DNA from: Notamacropus eugenii | Taxonomy: Eukaryota; Chordata; Mammalia; Diprotodontia; Macropodidae | Assembly: GCF_028372415.1 (NCBI RefSeq) | Contig: NC_092878.1 | Coordinates: 26,518,903-26,582,902 of the forward strand | Length of the DNA stretch: 64,000 nucleotides | Reading direction: 5' to 3' | Part shown: piece after piece, positions 10,452-22,049 of the stretch | Layout of the letters: every line of letters begins with the position of its first letter | Position numbering within the stretch: position 1 is the first letter of the stretch | The notes under the pieces: model-generated | Database searches by the model: none | Told to the model about the DNA's origin: nothing | What the model saw: the letters and a program-made list of their open reading frames with translations, nothing else | Made by a program: the position numbers and the translations under genes

Positions 10452-13400
10452 CATGTATGTATGTATGTATACGTACTTGATGGAAGGTAATCTAAGAAGA
10501 GAAGACCCTAGCAGCTGGGGTATCAGAAAAGGTCTCCTGTAGAAAGTACTGGTACTATAATCAAAGCTTTGGGGTACCCCAAAATTCAGCATAGGATGAC
10601 CGAGCCCTCGGGCAGGTTTAATTCCTTGTTCCCCCTGACGTGCTCATTGGAGGGTCCTGCCTACCAGGAGATCCAGAAGAAGATGCATGTAGTTTTGTAA
10701 CATGTGTTTTTGATAACCTGACTGTGTAACCAAATGTTACCATAACGGTTCAGAGCTCTGCTGTAACATTGACTGATGAGGGGCAGGGCCTCTCTGGCAG
10801 CCTAGCAGACTGCCCTCCTAAAGCTGCTTTCCGCTAATATGTTTTCTCAGAAGCAGTTAAGAGAGTGGAGTGGGCTATGCTGGTGCCTTTTCAGATGTAG
10901 ATTTCCCTTCTGAGCATGTTGAGCTTGTCAAGTTGTGTCCCTGTCATTTCTACTTCTCCCCTTGGGAGCTGAATCCTATGACTGTTCTGTTGCAGAAAGC
11001 CCAAAGCATGCCTTGACCAGTGTGTGTTACAGAAGCATCTATACAGAGCACTGAGCTGAGCCCTAGGCTGGGTGTCGGGGGTATGGGAGCAGGAGTGTAG
11101 ATTGAGGCAGCTGTAACCTCAAGCATACTGGCCTTGGTGCCAGGGACCATTGCCCTTCCTTACATGCCCCCTTTAGCTTGTGGGCTCAAGTAGGATCGCT
11201 CCCTTTGGGAAGTCAGGCAGGTGAGGATTCCCCCACTGCTTAAGCATAATAGTATCTGAGCCCACAGCTTTGGCTCTTGTTGTCTTAGAGAGAAACAAAG
11301 ACCTCAGGAAAATGTGTTCCCAGCCTGATGAATCTGTCTGTATTATATCTTTTTTTCCTCCCAGGCTAGCTAGAGAGAATACAGAGACAGTGGAAGTAAT
11401 GCCTTTGGCAAAAAAAAAAAAAAACCTTCAAAAAATGAAAGTAGAATCTTCAGATGAGAAAGAACAGGGAGTTCTGGTTGGTCTCAGGGTTTATAAGGCT
11501 GGCATTACCCCATTTCCAAGAGGACAAAAGTCATTAATCTCCTCCTGAGCTAAGCCCTGGGCAGTCTGCTTGAGTGTAGAGTTAGTGTCCTCAGTGGGTC
11601 AGGAAAGCTGTCTTGTCTTGATAGCAGATTCCCAGGCAGAGCCCTCCCAGTATCCCACTTGGGCAGCCTTACTATGCTCCAGGAAGCACATCAGTCCGGT
11701 GGCATTTGTACTTGCTATCTCTAGCATGTTCTGTTTTGGTTCAGAGACAAAAGGAGAAACAGTTGATAGAAGTTACAGAGAAACCAATTTAGGCTTGACT
11801 TTAGGAAAAATGTCTTGTAGGAGCTATTCAAAAGGGCAGTGGCTGCCTCTCATGAAGGTCTTCAAGCAAAGGCCAGATGAGCCTGTGTTATTTATGTTGC
11901 AACAGATTCTTTTCTGTGTATTGGTTGGACTAGAGGGCTGTGGAGGTCCATTCTAACTCTGAAATTTTGTGATTCTGCTGGCCAGAAAAGGTCTGGACAG
12001 GAAGTGGGCAGCCATGACTTTTGGGATCTCTTCTTCCCAGCTGAGACTCTGACCCCTTGAAGCTCCTTCTCTGTCCTTCCTTAGGAGGTGACCAGATCAG
12101 CTGGGGCAACAGCTCAGTCATCAGTCCAGGTGGCTGTGCCCTGCTTCTAGGAGCCCGAGTTGTCAAGGAGGCACTGAGTTGTTGAGCCTTTCCACTGGCT
12201 CCCTCTCCACCCTCTCTATAGGAGGCTATAAAACAACTTTATAGACCAATGGGCTCTGACCAGACTGGTTGTTCCAGGTTCCATGTCAGGCTAGAGCCCT
12301 GAAAAATGAGGGCAGGGTTCTTTCTGACTCTCCTGCCTTTCCTTCCTCTCCTCCCCACCCCACACCAGACAGAAACGTGTGATTTCTCTTGTCTCAGTCA
12401 CCTTTTTCCGTACAGTTACCTTGATCCTGTACTTCCATAACTAATAGCCTAAAACTCTTTTACTCTTTGTAAATCTCCAATGTTTCTCCTGTGATTGTGC
12501 TACCACAATTCCTCTTTTAGATTAGGGACTAAGCTTTTGGAAACGTGGGTGAAAGGGTCTACAGGTTTCTCCCTGACATTCTCCCTTCCTCTTCCATTAG
12601 AGAGTTGCAGGTCTCTGGACCAACTGGACCTCACGATCCCTGTGGCTGGCCATCCAGCTTCACCTGCCCACCCCCTCTCAGGATGTCCTGTGCCCAATGT
12701 GCCGCCTGCAGCTGAGCCCGTCCCCCATCTGCAGACACCCAATTCAGAGCCCCAGACAATGGCCCGGGCATGCCCACAGAGTGCAAAGCCTCCTAGTGGC
12801 TCTAAGTCTGGGCTGCGTACGGCACCCAGCTGCCTGCACCCCTCTGAAACCAAGGCAGTGAGTGGGCACAGTCACCCGAAGCAGCAACGCATCCAGCGTC
12901 GTCGGGCCACTAATGGCTGGGTGCCTGTTGGGACTGCCTGTGAAAAGGCTGTGTATGTTGTGGTGAGTACCTAACCCCTGGTGAGAGGAGGCAAGGGCCA
13001 GAGGGCAGAGCTCTTTGGGACATTGTATTACTCTTTGGGGCATTAAGCTGTGAAAGGTGGAGGAGAGACTAAACCCTTCTCACCTCCTGTTCCCTTGGTT
13101 CCTACCACGAGCTCATGGGAGATGGTGAATTCCACAATGGGACTGTACAAGCACCTGAGACGGTTGTAGTATGGAGAACGAATGCTGGATTTGAAGTCAG
13201 AAGACAGGTTCTCATAGTTCTGCTGCTGAGTGACCTTGGGCAAATCACTTAGTTTTTCTGAGCAAAGTGTGGGTAATCCTAGGTATTGGATTCTGTCTGC
13301 CTGCCGCCAATTCTCTGAACATCCTTGAGTATGTAGTCTTTCCACAGAACTTCTGGCTTTTTCCTGTTTCCTACTTCATAAAATGGGAACCACTCCAAGA

Positions 13401-16400
13401 AGTTTTTTGGTACTTCTCTAGGAAAATGGATATTAGACTTCTGGTAAACATGGCTACTTAAAAGCCTTCAATCAAGTTAGTAGCTCCCATGAGAAACAAC
13501 ATAGCAAAGACTTTTACTTTATTGAAGGAAATATTCATTAAACTCAAAGGAAAACACCGGGAAGCTTCTCTGTCCAGTCCAGGATTTCACAAGAAGATGG
13601 CCAGAAGCCTGTGGGCACTCTGGTCAGAGTGGCTCCAGGGGAACCTATAGCCAGCATGATCTCTGGTAAACATGACTGAAGCCAGTGGGATCTCAGGAGC
13701 CACAGTACGGGACAAAGCCAGCTCCCTGTGGGTGACTTCCCAAGGAAACAGAGACAGAGCAGAAGTACTTTAGCAAACAGAGCTGTGGGTCCCTCTAGGA
13801 GACCTGAAGCCAGTGAGATCACTGATATCCAATTGCTACACCAGAGGATCAAGGAAATGGAGTTGGGACCAAGTCCAGTAGACTATTAGGAGTTACAAGC
13901 TGAAGTCAGGGATTGAGCCTAGCACCCTGTCACAGGCCTGGATTATGAACAGTGGCATGAAGGACTCAGCCACTCCTCCAGAACATTGGAAGGGTATTAT
14001 CAGACACAGAACCAGGACCTACCCACCTAATCCAAGAGCGAAGGAAAGTGAACCAATCACAGAGTCCCAGTCTAAGAACTGAGGCTAGAGATAGAAGCCA
14101 AACAGACTGAAGAATACCATGGGCTAGAAGAAGCCCAAGAGGTAAATCCAGGAGAGTAGTTCCATGATCAATAGAAGAGGGAAAATGACATGGCAACACG
14201 AACTCCAGGAATGTACGAAGGAAACAAAGCAAGAGACCAAAAGAAAAACGGAATTCAAACTCTTGAGGAAAACAATAGAATTAACAGCTTGGAATAGAAG
14301 GTGGAAAACATGACTCGAGTTGGGAACAACTTAAAAAGCAGAATGGAGCATAAAGAACTCCGAGACTGAAGGAGACATGAAATATTAGAACAAAGTCAAA
14401 AGACTGAAAAATTAGAACATAATGAGGTCAGGTACCTACCATCAAAAATAAATGACTTGGAAAACAAAGCAAGAAAAGGTAATTTAAGGATCATTAGACC
14501 TCCTGAAAAACATGACCAAGGAAAAAAACTGGATACCATGACTCAACAAATCATAAGAAAACTACTCAGAATTATTAGAACCAGAGGTAAAAATGAAACT
14601 AAAGTCCATTTGTCACTTCCTAAAAGAAACCCCAAATTGAAATTGCCCAGAAATGTCATCATCCCAAACCGGAAGGTATAGGACAGATATGAGAGTGAGG
14701 AACCAAATGGAAATGAAGTGGGATAATTAACGCCCTGAGCCCATGGGGTTGGTCCCACAAAGTTTCTTACCTCATTTCCTAACCTCTCTCTGGGAGTTCT
14801 CCCCTACCCTGATCCTTAAAAAGGAGATATGCAGGGTAAATGTATTCCTTTGGCCCCCTCTTCTTGGGTGGGGGGATGGAGTGTACATGTCAAAGGGATT
14901 ATAATTACTTTCTTCTCCTATTATAAGACTGCAAAATCTGAAACCCACTTATATCATTGCCTAGAATGAACCAGGACCAGCCATCCGAAAGAGCTACCAG
15001 GCGGTGGAACGTGATGGAGAGATGATCCGAGTCCGGGATACAGTCCTTCTGAAGTCAGGACCACGAAAGAAATCCATGCCCTATGTGGCCAAGATCTCTG
15101 CCCTTTGGGAGGACCCTAAAACAGGTATTAACCCAGGGAAGGAAACAAATAATACCTGAAATTTTGACACTGGGTTAAGGTTCTCATAGTGAAGTCTCAA
15201 GCTGAAAGATAATACCTCAGTGACTGAATGCCTCATTCAATTTTCTCTTCGGGTTCTGTCCATACACCCTCAGGCCCGAGCATCTATTCTGTCTCCCTTG
15301 AAGGTGCTTCCATGCCATAAACTCATCCGGGCTAGGATTAGGAAGAGGTGTCAGGTGCTCTGGGCAGCATTAGAATCATGAGAAATCATTACCAAAGTCT
15401 AATCTGGGCAGAGAGCCCTAGCCAGAGGTGACAACAGCTTGAGAACTTGAGGCCAGTCTTTATAGGATTGCCAACTCCATCCCTGAGCACTTTTATTGTC
15501 TTTCCCCAGGAGAGCTGATGATGAGCCTACTGTGGTATTATAGACCAGAACATACTCAGGGAGGCCGAAATCCCAGCATGCATCAGGTGAGCACCTGAAA
15601 AACAAAGAAAAGTGAGCACAGTGGGGCTGTCCTGTGGATCTTTGGGTTGGAAAAATGGTATGGACTCAAGGAGGGTGGGATGGAGTTGGGGAGAGGGGCA
15701 GGACCCAGCTCTCTCTTCTTGGCCAGGCCTTTTCCAGGAGGCCTCAGAAACCATGTGCCTCTACAAGACTGGGGATTTTTCTTGCCATTCTCCACCAGCG
15801 CTCTCCTGTTGGGCCTTTCGGGTTCTTAGGGGGAAGGGGGCAGCAGCACGTTGTTTAAAGAAAGAAGTGGATTGCTGAAAACATTGCAGGACTCTGCAGG
15901 GCACTTGTGTCTAGAACCTGCTGGAATCTTAGTTTTTCCTGTTGACAGCTTCCAGCCTACAGATTGCAGAATGGGTTTTCTGGCTAAACTGAGCCGGGAG
16001 AAGGATCTGCTTAGCTCCGTAGGAATGGAGCTGGGGCAGGACAAGTAGTCCCTCTCTCCTGAAGATTGAGGCAGTGTGGAAGGAATGCATGTCCCTCCTG
16101 TTAGGTTGCCTGAGCACCCTAAATTCCCCTCAGTAAGCTTGAGTTCTCTGGGGAAAAGACTGAGCAAGGGGAGAAGACCCTTGACTAAGTATTAGGAGGC
16201 CTGGATTCTGTTCGTGACCCTGGGCTCTAAGACCAGCTCTAAGACTCTTGCTGCTTCCTTTTTTGACTGACTAGGCTAGGACCAGCCTATTTCAGATGGA
16301 GTGTCCCTTCTTCTAGGCTCCTTAGCTGACTAGGTTGAAAGGGACTGTTTCCTTTCTCCCACCTCTGTAAAACCCCAGTGCTGGAACCAGGGCTATGAGT

Positions 16401-17512
16401 TCAAATGGCAGGAACACCCTGCACATTCCATACAGAATCTCTGGAAAGGAAGCTGTTGGTGGAGGCTTCAGTTGTAATTCCCCTGTTGAATGGAAAATGG
16501 AGCCTACTCAGGAGCGAGGGATGTGTTCAGGGTTTGATCCGAAGAAGTGATTAGGAGAAGATGGCTACCTGGTGTTGTGGGTAATTGTAGGAAGACCAGC
16601 TTCAGCTTTGTCCAGGGGAGAAAGGGAGAGGGTAATGATTCCTCTTCACTCTGGTGGGCTTGAGCTGTGACTACAGAAGGCACTTCTCAGTGTCTAAACC
16701 TTTTACTTCCCTCTTTCCTCCTCTACCCTTTGGCAGAATGAGATCTTTGCATCCCGCCACCAGGATGAGAACAGTGTGGCCTGCATTGAGGAGAAGTGCT
16801 ATGTGCTGACTTTTGCAGAGTACTGCAGGTAGGTGGTTCTTTCTGCCCACTCAGGCCCACCTCCCTCCTCCAACAAGGCCCCTAACATATCCTAGAGGGA
16901 CCTCCTGGCAGCCCCTTCCTCCTCCTGCCCCCACAGAGGCTTGAGGGCTACCTCTGAGGCCCAAGAGGACTTTCTGACACTCCACCTGGCTCTCCTGGGC
17001 GGGGAGGGATGGGGGGGATCCTCTTCTCTCACCACAGACTGGACCTGGTAGGATGGGGTGGGACAAGGTGGATGTAGCCTGGGGAACTGGAAGGGGGCCC
17101 TGTTCTTAGGACTTCCCTAGCAGGAAGAGAACTCTATCAGGGTCCTCTTCAAGCCCAGTTGATTTTTGATTTCTGGTAGGGCAGTGTAGAGCCTGAGGGG
17201 GTAGTGTTCCCATGTGGGGAGGGAAAGAGGATCAAAGGGGAGGACTCTTGGGCAAGAGCCTGCCTTCTAGATGGAGGGCTGAGGGAGTGGAACCCCTGAT
17301 CGTGGCCTTACTGTTCTCACAGATTCTGTGCCTTGGCGAAACGTCGGGGTGAAGGTCTCCCTGGCCAGAGAGCAGCGCTGGTGCCCCCCTCGGTAGAGTA
17401 CTCTACCCCGCCCCACCGCACAGTGCCCGAAGACACAGACCCTGAACTGGTGTTTCTTTGCCGCCATGTCTATGACTTCCGACATGGCCGCATCCTCAAG
17501 AACCCACAGTAG
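8382..17512 (+). CDS. BAHD1: BAHD1, bromo adjacent homology domain-containing protein 1 (six coding exons, spliced)
   Basis: Spliced CDS: 8382-9906, 12601-12962, 14965-15124, 15510-15586, 16737-16828 and 17323-17512, total 2406 nt, 801 residues plus TAG. Human BAHD1 is, as I recall, about 780 residues. The phases close exactly across every junction, and all introns are GT-AG. The product starts MTHARRKSL and ends RILKNPQ, as in the human protein. Visible parts: a basic N-terminus; two copies of an RLASLNA motif (about residues 134-140 and 226-232); a proline-rich centre (about 370-510); and a C-terminal BAH domain (about 640-798) with the aromatic WYYRPEH segment. The family acts in the nucleus, builds silent chromatin with HP1, KAP1, HDAC and MIER proteins, and its BAH domain reads H3K27me3. 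The ATG at 8382 is chosen because the 16 in-frame codons upstream start outside the spliced exon and do not match the family. The gene looks intact. Confidence 0.96.
10260..10590 (-). repeat. L2 3' end remnant with microsatellite
   Basis: CTCAAGGAGCTTACATCCTA and GGTATCAGAAAAGGTCTCCT are the reverse of the L2 tail. A simple repeat (10412-10472) interrupts it. Confidence 0.65.
10412..10472. repeat. (TG)n/(ATGT)n microsatellite
   Basis: An uninterrupted TG tract of about 38 nt, followed by TATG units, in BAHD1 intron 2. It is likely to vary in length between individuals. Confidence 0.95.
11740..11985 (+). repeat. CR1/L3 LINE 3' end fragment
   Basis: The order CCAATTTAGGCTTGACTTTA, AAAGGGCAGTGGCTGCCTCT, AGGTCTTCAAGCAAAGGCC, CTAGAGGGCTGTGGAGG and TCCATTCTAACTCTGAAATT is the standard CR1/L3 C-terminal coding end and 3' tail. 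Confidence 0.75.
12601..12962 (+). CDS. BAHD1: BAHD1 coding exon 3
   Basis: The acceptor is CTTCCATTAG and the donor is GTTGTG|GTGAGT. The first two bases complete a Glu codon started in the previous exon, matching the human EGCRSL junction (ESCRSL here). It encodes residues about 509-629. The segment is proline- and serine-rich, with a basic KQQRIQRRR stretch and the conserved [16 protein letters not shown] run just before the BAH domain. The basic run appears shorter than the arginine tract I recall in the human protein. Confidence 0.93.
13140..13270 (+). repeat. MIR-like SINE
   Basis: GCTGGATTTGAAGTCAGAAG, then GAGTGACCTTGGGCAAATCA and TAGTTTTTCTGAGC, in BAHD1 intron 3. Confidence 0.6.
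13555..14700 (+). mobile_element. L1/HAL1-type LINE fragment: 5' region and ORF1 remnant
   Basis: The fragment lies in BAHD1 intron 3, in sense orientation. The left 600 nt resemble the GC-balanced 5' region of marsupial L1. From about 14240 an A-rich purine strand encodes broken ORF1-like, coiled-coil-forming text, including [19 protein letters not shown] at 14460-14516, which matches the L1 ORF1 motif around ENRSRRNNLRI. No ORF2 follows. I am less sure of the left boundary. Confidence 0.55.
14965..15124 (+). CDS. BAHD1: BAHD1 coding exon 4 (start of BAH domain)
   Basis: The acceptor is CATTGCCTAG and the donor is AAAACAG|GTATTA, leaving phase 1. It encodes [20 protein letters not shown] and on to ALWEDPKT, the N-terminal BAH strands ([16 protein letters not shown]). 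The human equivalent reads [19 protein letters not shown]. Confidence 0.93.
15510..15586 (+). CDS. BAHD1: BAHD1 coding exon 5 (BAH domain core)
   Basis: The acceptor is TTTCCCCAG and the donor is CATCAG|GTGAGC. The 77-nt exon encodes [18 protein letters not shown] and PSMHQ. The WYYRPEH aromatic segment is the diagnostic core of the BAH fold and part of the family's methyl-lysine pocket. Confidence 0.93.
15587..16736 (+). other. BAHD1 intron 5
   Basis: GT-AG intron of 1150 nt between two BAH-domain exons. Overlapping ORFs of 60-115 codons exist on both strands, but none resembles a protein family or is framed as an exon. I see no clear repeat apart from a weak MIR-like scrap near 16190-16260. 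Confidence 0.8.
16737..16828 (+). CDS. BAHD1: BAHD1 coding exon 6 (BAH domain)
   Basis: The acceptor is CCCTTTGGCAG and the donor is TGCAG|GTAGGT. It encodes [20 protein letters not shown] and [10 protein letters not shown], nearly identical to human. The NEIFASRH segment is the common BAH motif. Confidence 0.94.
17323..17512 (+). CDS. BAHD1: BAHD1 terminal coding exon 7
   Basis: The acceptor is CTGTTCTCACAG. It encodes [18 protein letters not shown] through [18 protein letters not shown] and ends KNPQ with TAG at 17510-17512. This closes the BAH domain at the extreme C-terminus, as in the family. Confidence 0.95.
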
Positions 17513-19840
17513 CCGCCCAATCCTCAGCTCCAGGGGAAGAGCTGGCAGGGGGTATCAGGGGTGGGGGGGGTTCCCCATATGCCAGCGTGGCTTCCCCAGG
17601 TCAAGGATTGCAGCAGCTCAAAGCACAGCACTTGGTTAGAAAGAACAAAAGGGACCTGGGGGAGGTGTTGTCTGCTTTGGCAGAGGGTGGGTGGAGCTTG
17701 AGCAGGCCACCTCTGTTCTGGCCTAGCAGAGGCCAGCTTCAAGGAAGGTACCAGGCTCCCCCAGGAAATATTTCCAGTGGTCCCATGGGAGGAAATGCCT
17801 GGCCCAGAAGGGGGTGGGGTAAAATAGGGCAGGGCAGCAGGGGAGGCTCCTGGCACTGCAGCCTGCCCTCGGTGGGAAAGGGGGAGTGGGAGACCAGCTT
17901 TACCTCGCCACACTGTGACCAGCTGCTGCCCACTCCTGCAGGTTCCCTCCCCATCCCCCAGACTCTGAGCAAACCACTGAGCTCATGCCTCAGAAAGCCA
18001 GAGCCTGTCTTTTTGAGCACTTGACTCCCTCTCCCTAAGCTAGGGGCCTGCCCCCCTCCCCCAGGCCCAGGCCCAGGCCCCTGGAGCATCCCCCTCTCCA
18101 CTTCTCATCCCAGTCACCCCATAGTATAGTGTTGCCATGGGGTAAGGGAGGGAGTGAGCCCAGCATGGGCCCTGCCTAGCTGAAGATGTCCAGCTTCCCG
18201 TCCTCCTGGCACAGAGAAGGTGCCCAGGGGCTCCCAGAAGGAAACTGCCCTACACAGGGTGTGTGTTGTTTCGGGGAGGGTGGGTATTTGGGAGGGGGGT
18301 GGGGTCAGGGAGAGAGAAAAAAAAAATACTACCTGATTTGCTGGAGACTTTTTTCCCTCTTGCCTTATACGTTGCGGTTCTACAGAGCCTCCTGCAGACC
18401 TTCAACACCCAGCTCTCGGAGCAGCCCAGTCCTAAACAAACCAAAGGAGAGCGGGGTGGCCCACCACTGCCCCCTCCCCCGCCTGCCCCCCGTCCGTCCG
18501 ACAGCCCCCCCGGAAGCCCTTTGTAGATTGCACTAATTTAAACCAGAATGAAAATCAACACTGTATCAGTCCGCAGACCTGCTGAGAGCTGCAGCCCCTG
18601 GCTCCTGGAGTTAGGGAGGGACCTGGGATTTCCGTTTTGTTCCTTTCTAGCCAGAGCTGAGGGCCCAGCTCTGACCTCACCTTTCTTCCTAGGGTTGACC
18701 CCAAGAAAAGAGCAGGTTAGGAGCCCCCCCACCCCGCCCCCTGCCCCACCCCCTTCTCACTTGGGCCTGGCCGGGGTCGGGTGGGGGGTGAGGTGGCAGC
18801 AGTGAGCAGGCCCTGTTTATTTCCTATTCATACCAAAGAGGGACCGTGATGGGGGAGGGAAAGGCTGAGACCATGGGTCTTGCCTCTAGCTGGGCTGCCA
18901 GCTGCCCACCCCACACCAATGTGTTTGCCCTCCTCACCCTCGCTCCCAGGGAAGCTGTGGATTCATGGGGAGTTGAAGGGATCAGGCTTTGTGAGAGGCA
19001 AAGAGCCTCTTGATCTGGGGATAGCTTGTGCAAGGCCAGACCTTCTCAAGGCCTTGGTGGTGCCCCTGCTTTGTCCTTGTCCTCTCTGTGTCCCTTTATA
19101 TTGAGGCTTCTGGGGGGGGGAGGGGAAGGGAGAGGGACAGTTCATATCTACTAAAGAGTGGATGAGGTCCCTAGGGTACAGAGGAGAAGTTATAAGAGGG
19201 GAGCCCAGGCCCAATTAAGGAGGAGAGGGATCTGAGGGCCCCTCAAACAAATAAGCTGATTAGGGGGAAAAATCAGTCTGGGAGGGATGGGGATCCTGGG
19301 ATGCTCAGGGCACCTTGCCCACAGCCGGCAGTAGGGGAATGATGGATGAGGGAGGCTTGGGATTGGAGCTCCTCGTGCTGCCCAGCAGCCGGGGTATCGT
19401 CAGATACCCGCTCCATCCTGAAGGATCCTCAGGGATCCTGCTCGTGAAAAAAGCTAAGCCTCTCCTAGCCCTCCAGAAGGAGACCCACGCTCCCACCAGG
19501 GAGGGAAGAGCCTTTGCTCCTCGGGTCCCTTCTCCTCAAGGCAGGGCACCCCGCTGCCACCCAGGACTCTTTCATGCTTTTTTAATCTCTTAGATATGGA
19601 AATATTTTTTGAAACTGAAAATGCAGCTGGTAGAATTTCAATGGAAGTGTAATCCATGTAAAATATATTTTAGTTGATAATTTTGTAAAATGCACTTTTT
19701 TTGTGTCTCCCCTGGTTTCCCAGATCTGTATTTCAGTGTTTACAAGGGGGGAGAAGCCTTCCCTCTCACCCCCTTCTGACAGAGAAATTAGAGGTAATTC
19801 TTTAAGAAAAAAATAAATTTGAGAAATTGTATTGATTTAG
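17513..19840 (+). other. BAHD1: BAHD1 3'UTR
   Basis: This is about 2.3 kb of GC- and C-rich sequence without a credible ORF or clear repeat, ending in an AT-rich stretch (19570-19700) and a poly(A) signal. The end is inferred from AATAAA at 19812 and the GU-rich sequence that follows. Short G-runs (for example around 19108) and C-runs are the only structure I see. Confidence 0.8.
19812..19817 (+). terminator. BAHD1: BAHD1 poly(A) signal AATAAA
   Basis: A canonical hexamer, followed about 80 nt later by GU-rich sequence (TGTGTCTGCGTG near 19893), the usual downstream element. It is the first AATAAA I noticed after the stop codon. Confidence 0.8.
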
Positions 19841-20504
19841 AAAAGGTTCACTTCTTTAGTGTCTTGTCATTTTTTTGCCCGTGAGTATTTCATGTGTCTG
19901 CGTGTTAACCCTTGCAGTGCCACTTTCCAGTACAGAGGACTTTCCTCCTCTCCCCCGCCCCTCCCCCTCCCAGCAAAAATTGTGGGGGAAATTGGAGAGT
20001 GAATGGGGCAGGGATGGAGGGAGTGGCTGGAACTTGAAGATATCTGAGACAATAGAATGAATAAGCCGTTAAATGCTTCCTCTGACCCCAGGCCCTGTGG
20101 CTTCAGGCGCTGCCCTCAAGGAGTCCCCTCTGGGGGATGACCACTTCGCAGGATCGTGGGAGCCAAGGAAGGGTGATGGAGGGCATTGGATGGCTGATGG
20201 TTGCCCAGCCCAGAAGCAGTGGTAGTATTGATAGGTTATTGCTTAACTCAAAGGAAAAGGTCATAGGATTCATGGATCATCACTAAGGTGAATTTTCTAC
20301 CTACCTTCCTTTTCCAAGAATTTACCTTAAGAAATGCCTCTTAAATTGTCCCAACTCAGACCTAAATAGTATTCTCTCTACATATCTGAAAACAGGAATG
20401 ATTCAGGGAATACCTCACTGATGTAGGGTGATTCACAAGTGGTTGGTTTGGTTTGGTGTGAACTTCAACTCAATCTCAGTTTACCAGGCAGCAAGGTCTG
20501 CTCT

Positions 20505-20660
20505 GGGGAGGTAGCGGTGTCATAACGACAACCACTAACACACAGGACTTTAGGGTTAGCAGAGTGTTGTACATATATTAATTCTCAGAACAATCCGGTG
20601 TAGTGATTGTACCTATTTTACAGATGAGGAAACTACATAGTAAGCGTTTAAATGTCATGA
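20505..20660 (-). repeat. MIR-like SINE
   Basis: GTACATATATTAATTCTCAG, ACAATCCGGTGTAGTGATTG and ATTTTACAGATGAGGAAACT are the reverse MIR core. Confidence 0.65.
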
Positions 20661-21614
20661 GTATAGAACAGGTAAAAGGTAATACACACTCTGTTAACTG
20701 TTTCCCCTGTCTCCCAACCCGAAGAATTTCTTTACCGGAAGAGGAAGGGGTTGCACTCAGGTGGTATTCCCTCAGGAGAAAGGGGCAACAGCCCCAGGAG
20801 CATCATCCTCTCTTATGTGCCTCTGGGAGTGTATGCCTGGGAGGGAGCAAGAACCAGATACAATTGGTGCCAGCCTGGGAAAGATAATGGGCACAAATTT
20901 TGCCTATGGGGCATTGGTAGGAAAGGTAATCCAGCAATGAGCTTGTGAATGCAACAGAGATCCTTGATAAAACTATACTGACAGAAGACCTGCTTTTCGG
21001 GAGTTTGCCTACAGGCAGCGTGGGGATGGCATGGGGAGGCACCCGTGTATGATAGAAGCAGGCATATGTAATCAGACTATCTGTACTGCTGGAGAAGTAA
21101 AAACGGTGCAAAGAATATATATTGAACTTTCAAACGGAACATGTTTACTGATCTGAGAATCTCTTTCAATAATACAAACCTTCCTCCTCTCCCCCAACCC
21201 AGCCCTGTGAAGAACCAACAGGAAAAATCCAGAAGGACAACGTAACCTACCTCCTTCCTACCAACTCATCGCCACTCTATTGGAATGAACTGTATTGCTT
21301 TCCAGACTCTCATTCCTCCTCCAATCAATTTCCCTCATTCTTTTGATGGCATTCCATATTCTCAATCACTCTAGGGCCAATCTTGTTCATATGGTCCCTT
21401 CCCCCTCCCCACTTTGTAGTCAATCAGTTATTCCGGGAATCCATGGACCAAAGCAGAGGAGCCAGGCTAGGGAGTTTCATTACCCTGGTGTTTTGTTTCT
21501 GGGTCTTTCCCCACTTCAGATACATGAGTGGTTACTACACAAGTGGATGGGCGAGGCACGCTCGCCTACATTACTGCCTCAGTGAATCCTCCAAGGGAGG
21601 AGAACTGGGGGGTC

Positions 21615-21790
21615 GGTATCTGGAAAGGACCTTGGAAACCAGCTAGTCCCTTCCTCTCCTTAGGAGGAGGACACAGCCTTAGGGAGATTGAGCGATCTGG
21701 CGAAGGGCACAGAGGCGAAAAGAGGAAGAGGAAGGCTCAGAACGCCAAAGCCAGTGCCCTTTCCACCGACTCTACCAAACTGCAAATGTG
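21615..21790 (-). repeat. CORE-SINE
   Basis: TATCTGGAAAGGACCTTGGA, CAGCTAGTCCCTTCC and GGAGATTGAGCGATCTGGCG follow the reverse marsupial CORE-SINE, ending in a tRNA-like head near TTTCCACCGACTCTACC. Confidence 0.5.
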
Positions 21791-22049
21791 CCTGATGGCG
21801 CAACTCCCCATGCTCTGAATGAAAAGTATGTCCAACAGCTCGCAGCTGCAGGGACTTGGGAGGCTGAGTGGGGAGAGGCCTCCCGAGGGCGAAGCTTCGA
21901 AAGGCGAAGCCAGAACCTTGGTCTGAATCCAGCCCCATCCTAGCCGGGCTGCGGGCTTGGACCAGCAGCTCCGCGGCTCGCCGGGATTCGGACTGAACGA
22001 AGCTTAACAGCCTGGAAGCCTCTGTGGAGGGAAATATCCTGGGTGGAGG

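Larger units (their letters stand above)
9907..12600 (+). other. BAHD1 intron 2
   Basis: GT-AG intron of 2694 nt. It contains a minus-strand L2 remnant with a TG/ATGT microsatellite (10260-10590) and a plus-strand CR1/L3 3' fragment (11740-11985). The rest, including 10600-11740 and 11990-12600, shows no gene or recognisable repeat. Confidence 0.85.
19841..22049. other. BAHD1-CHST14 intergenic spacer
   Basis: About 2.2 kb with no gene. It holds a minus-strand MIR-like SINE (20505-20660) and a minus-strand CORE-SINE (21615-21790). The remaining sequence shows no ORF with family resemblance. The short spacing and shared orientation mean read-through from BAHD1 toward the CHST14 promoter is possible, but nothing in the sequence shows it. 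Confidence 0.7.

Noticed and set aside
10389-10592. Small frames reading CVCVCV and THTHTH across intron 2
   Set aside because: They are produced by the TG microsatellite.
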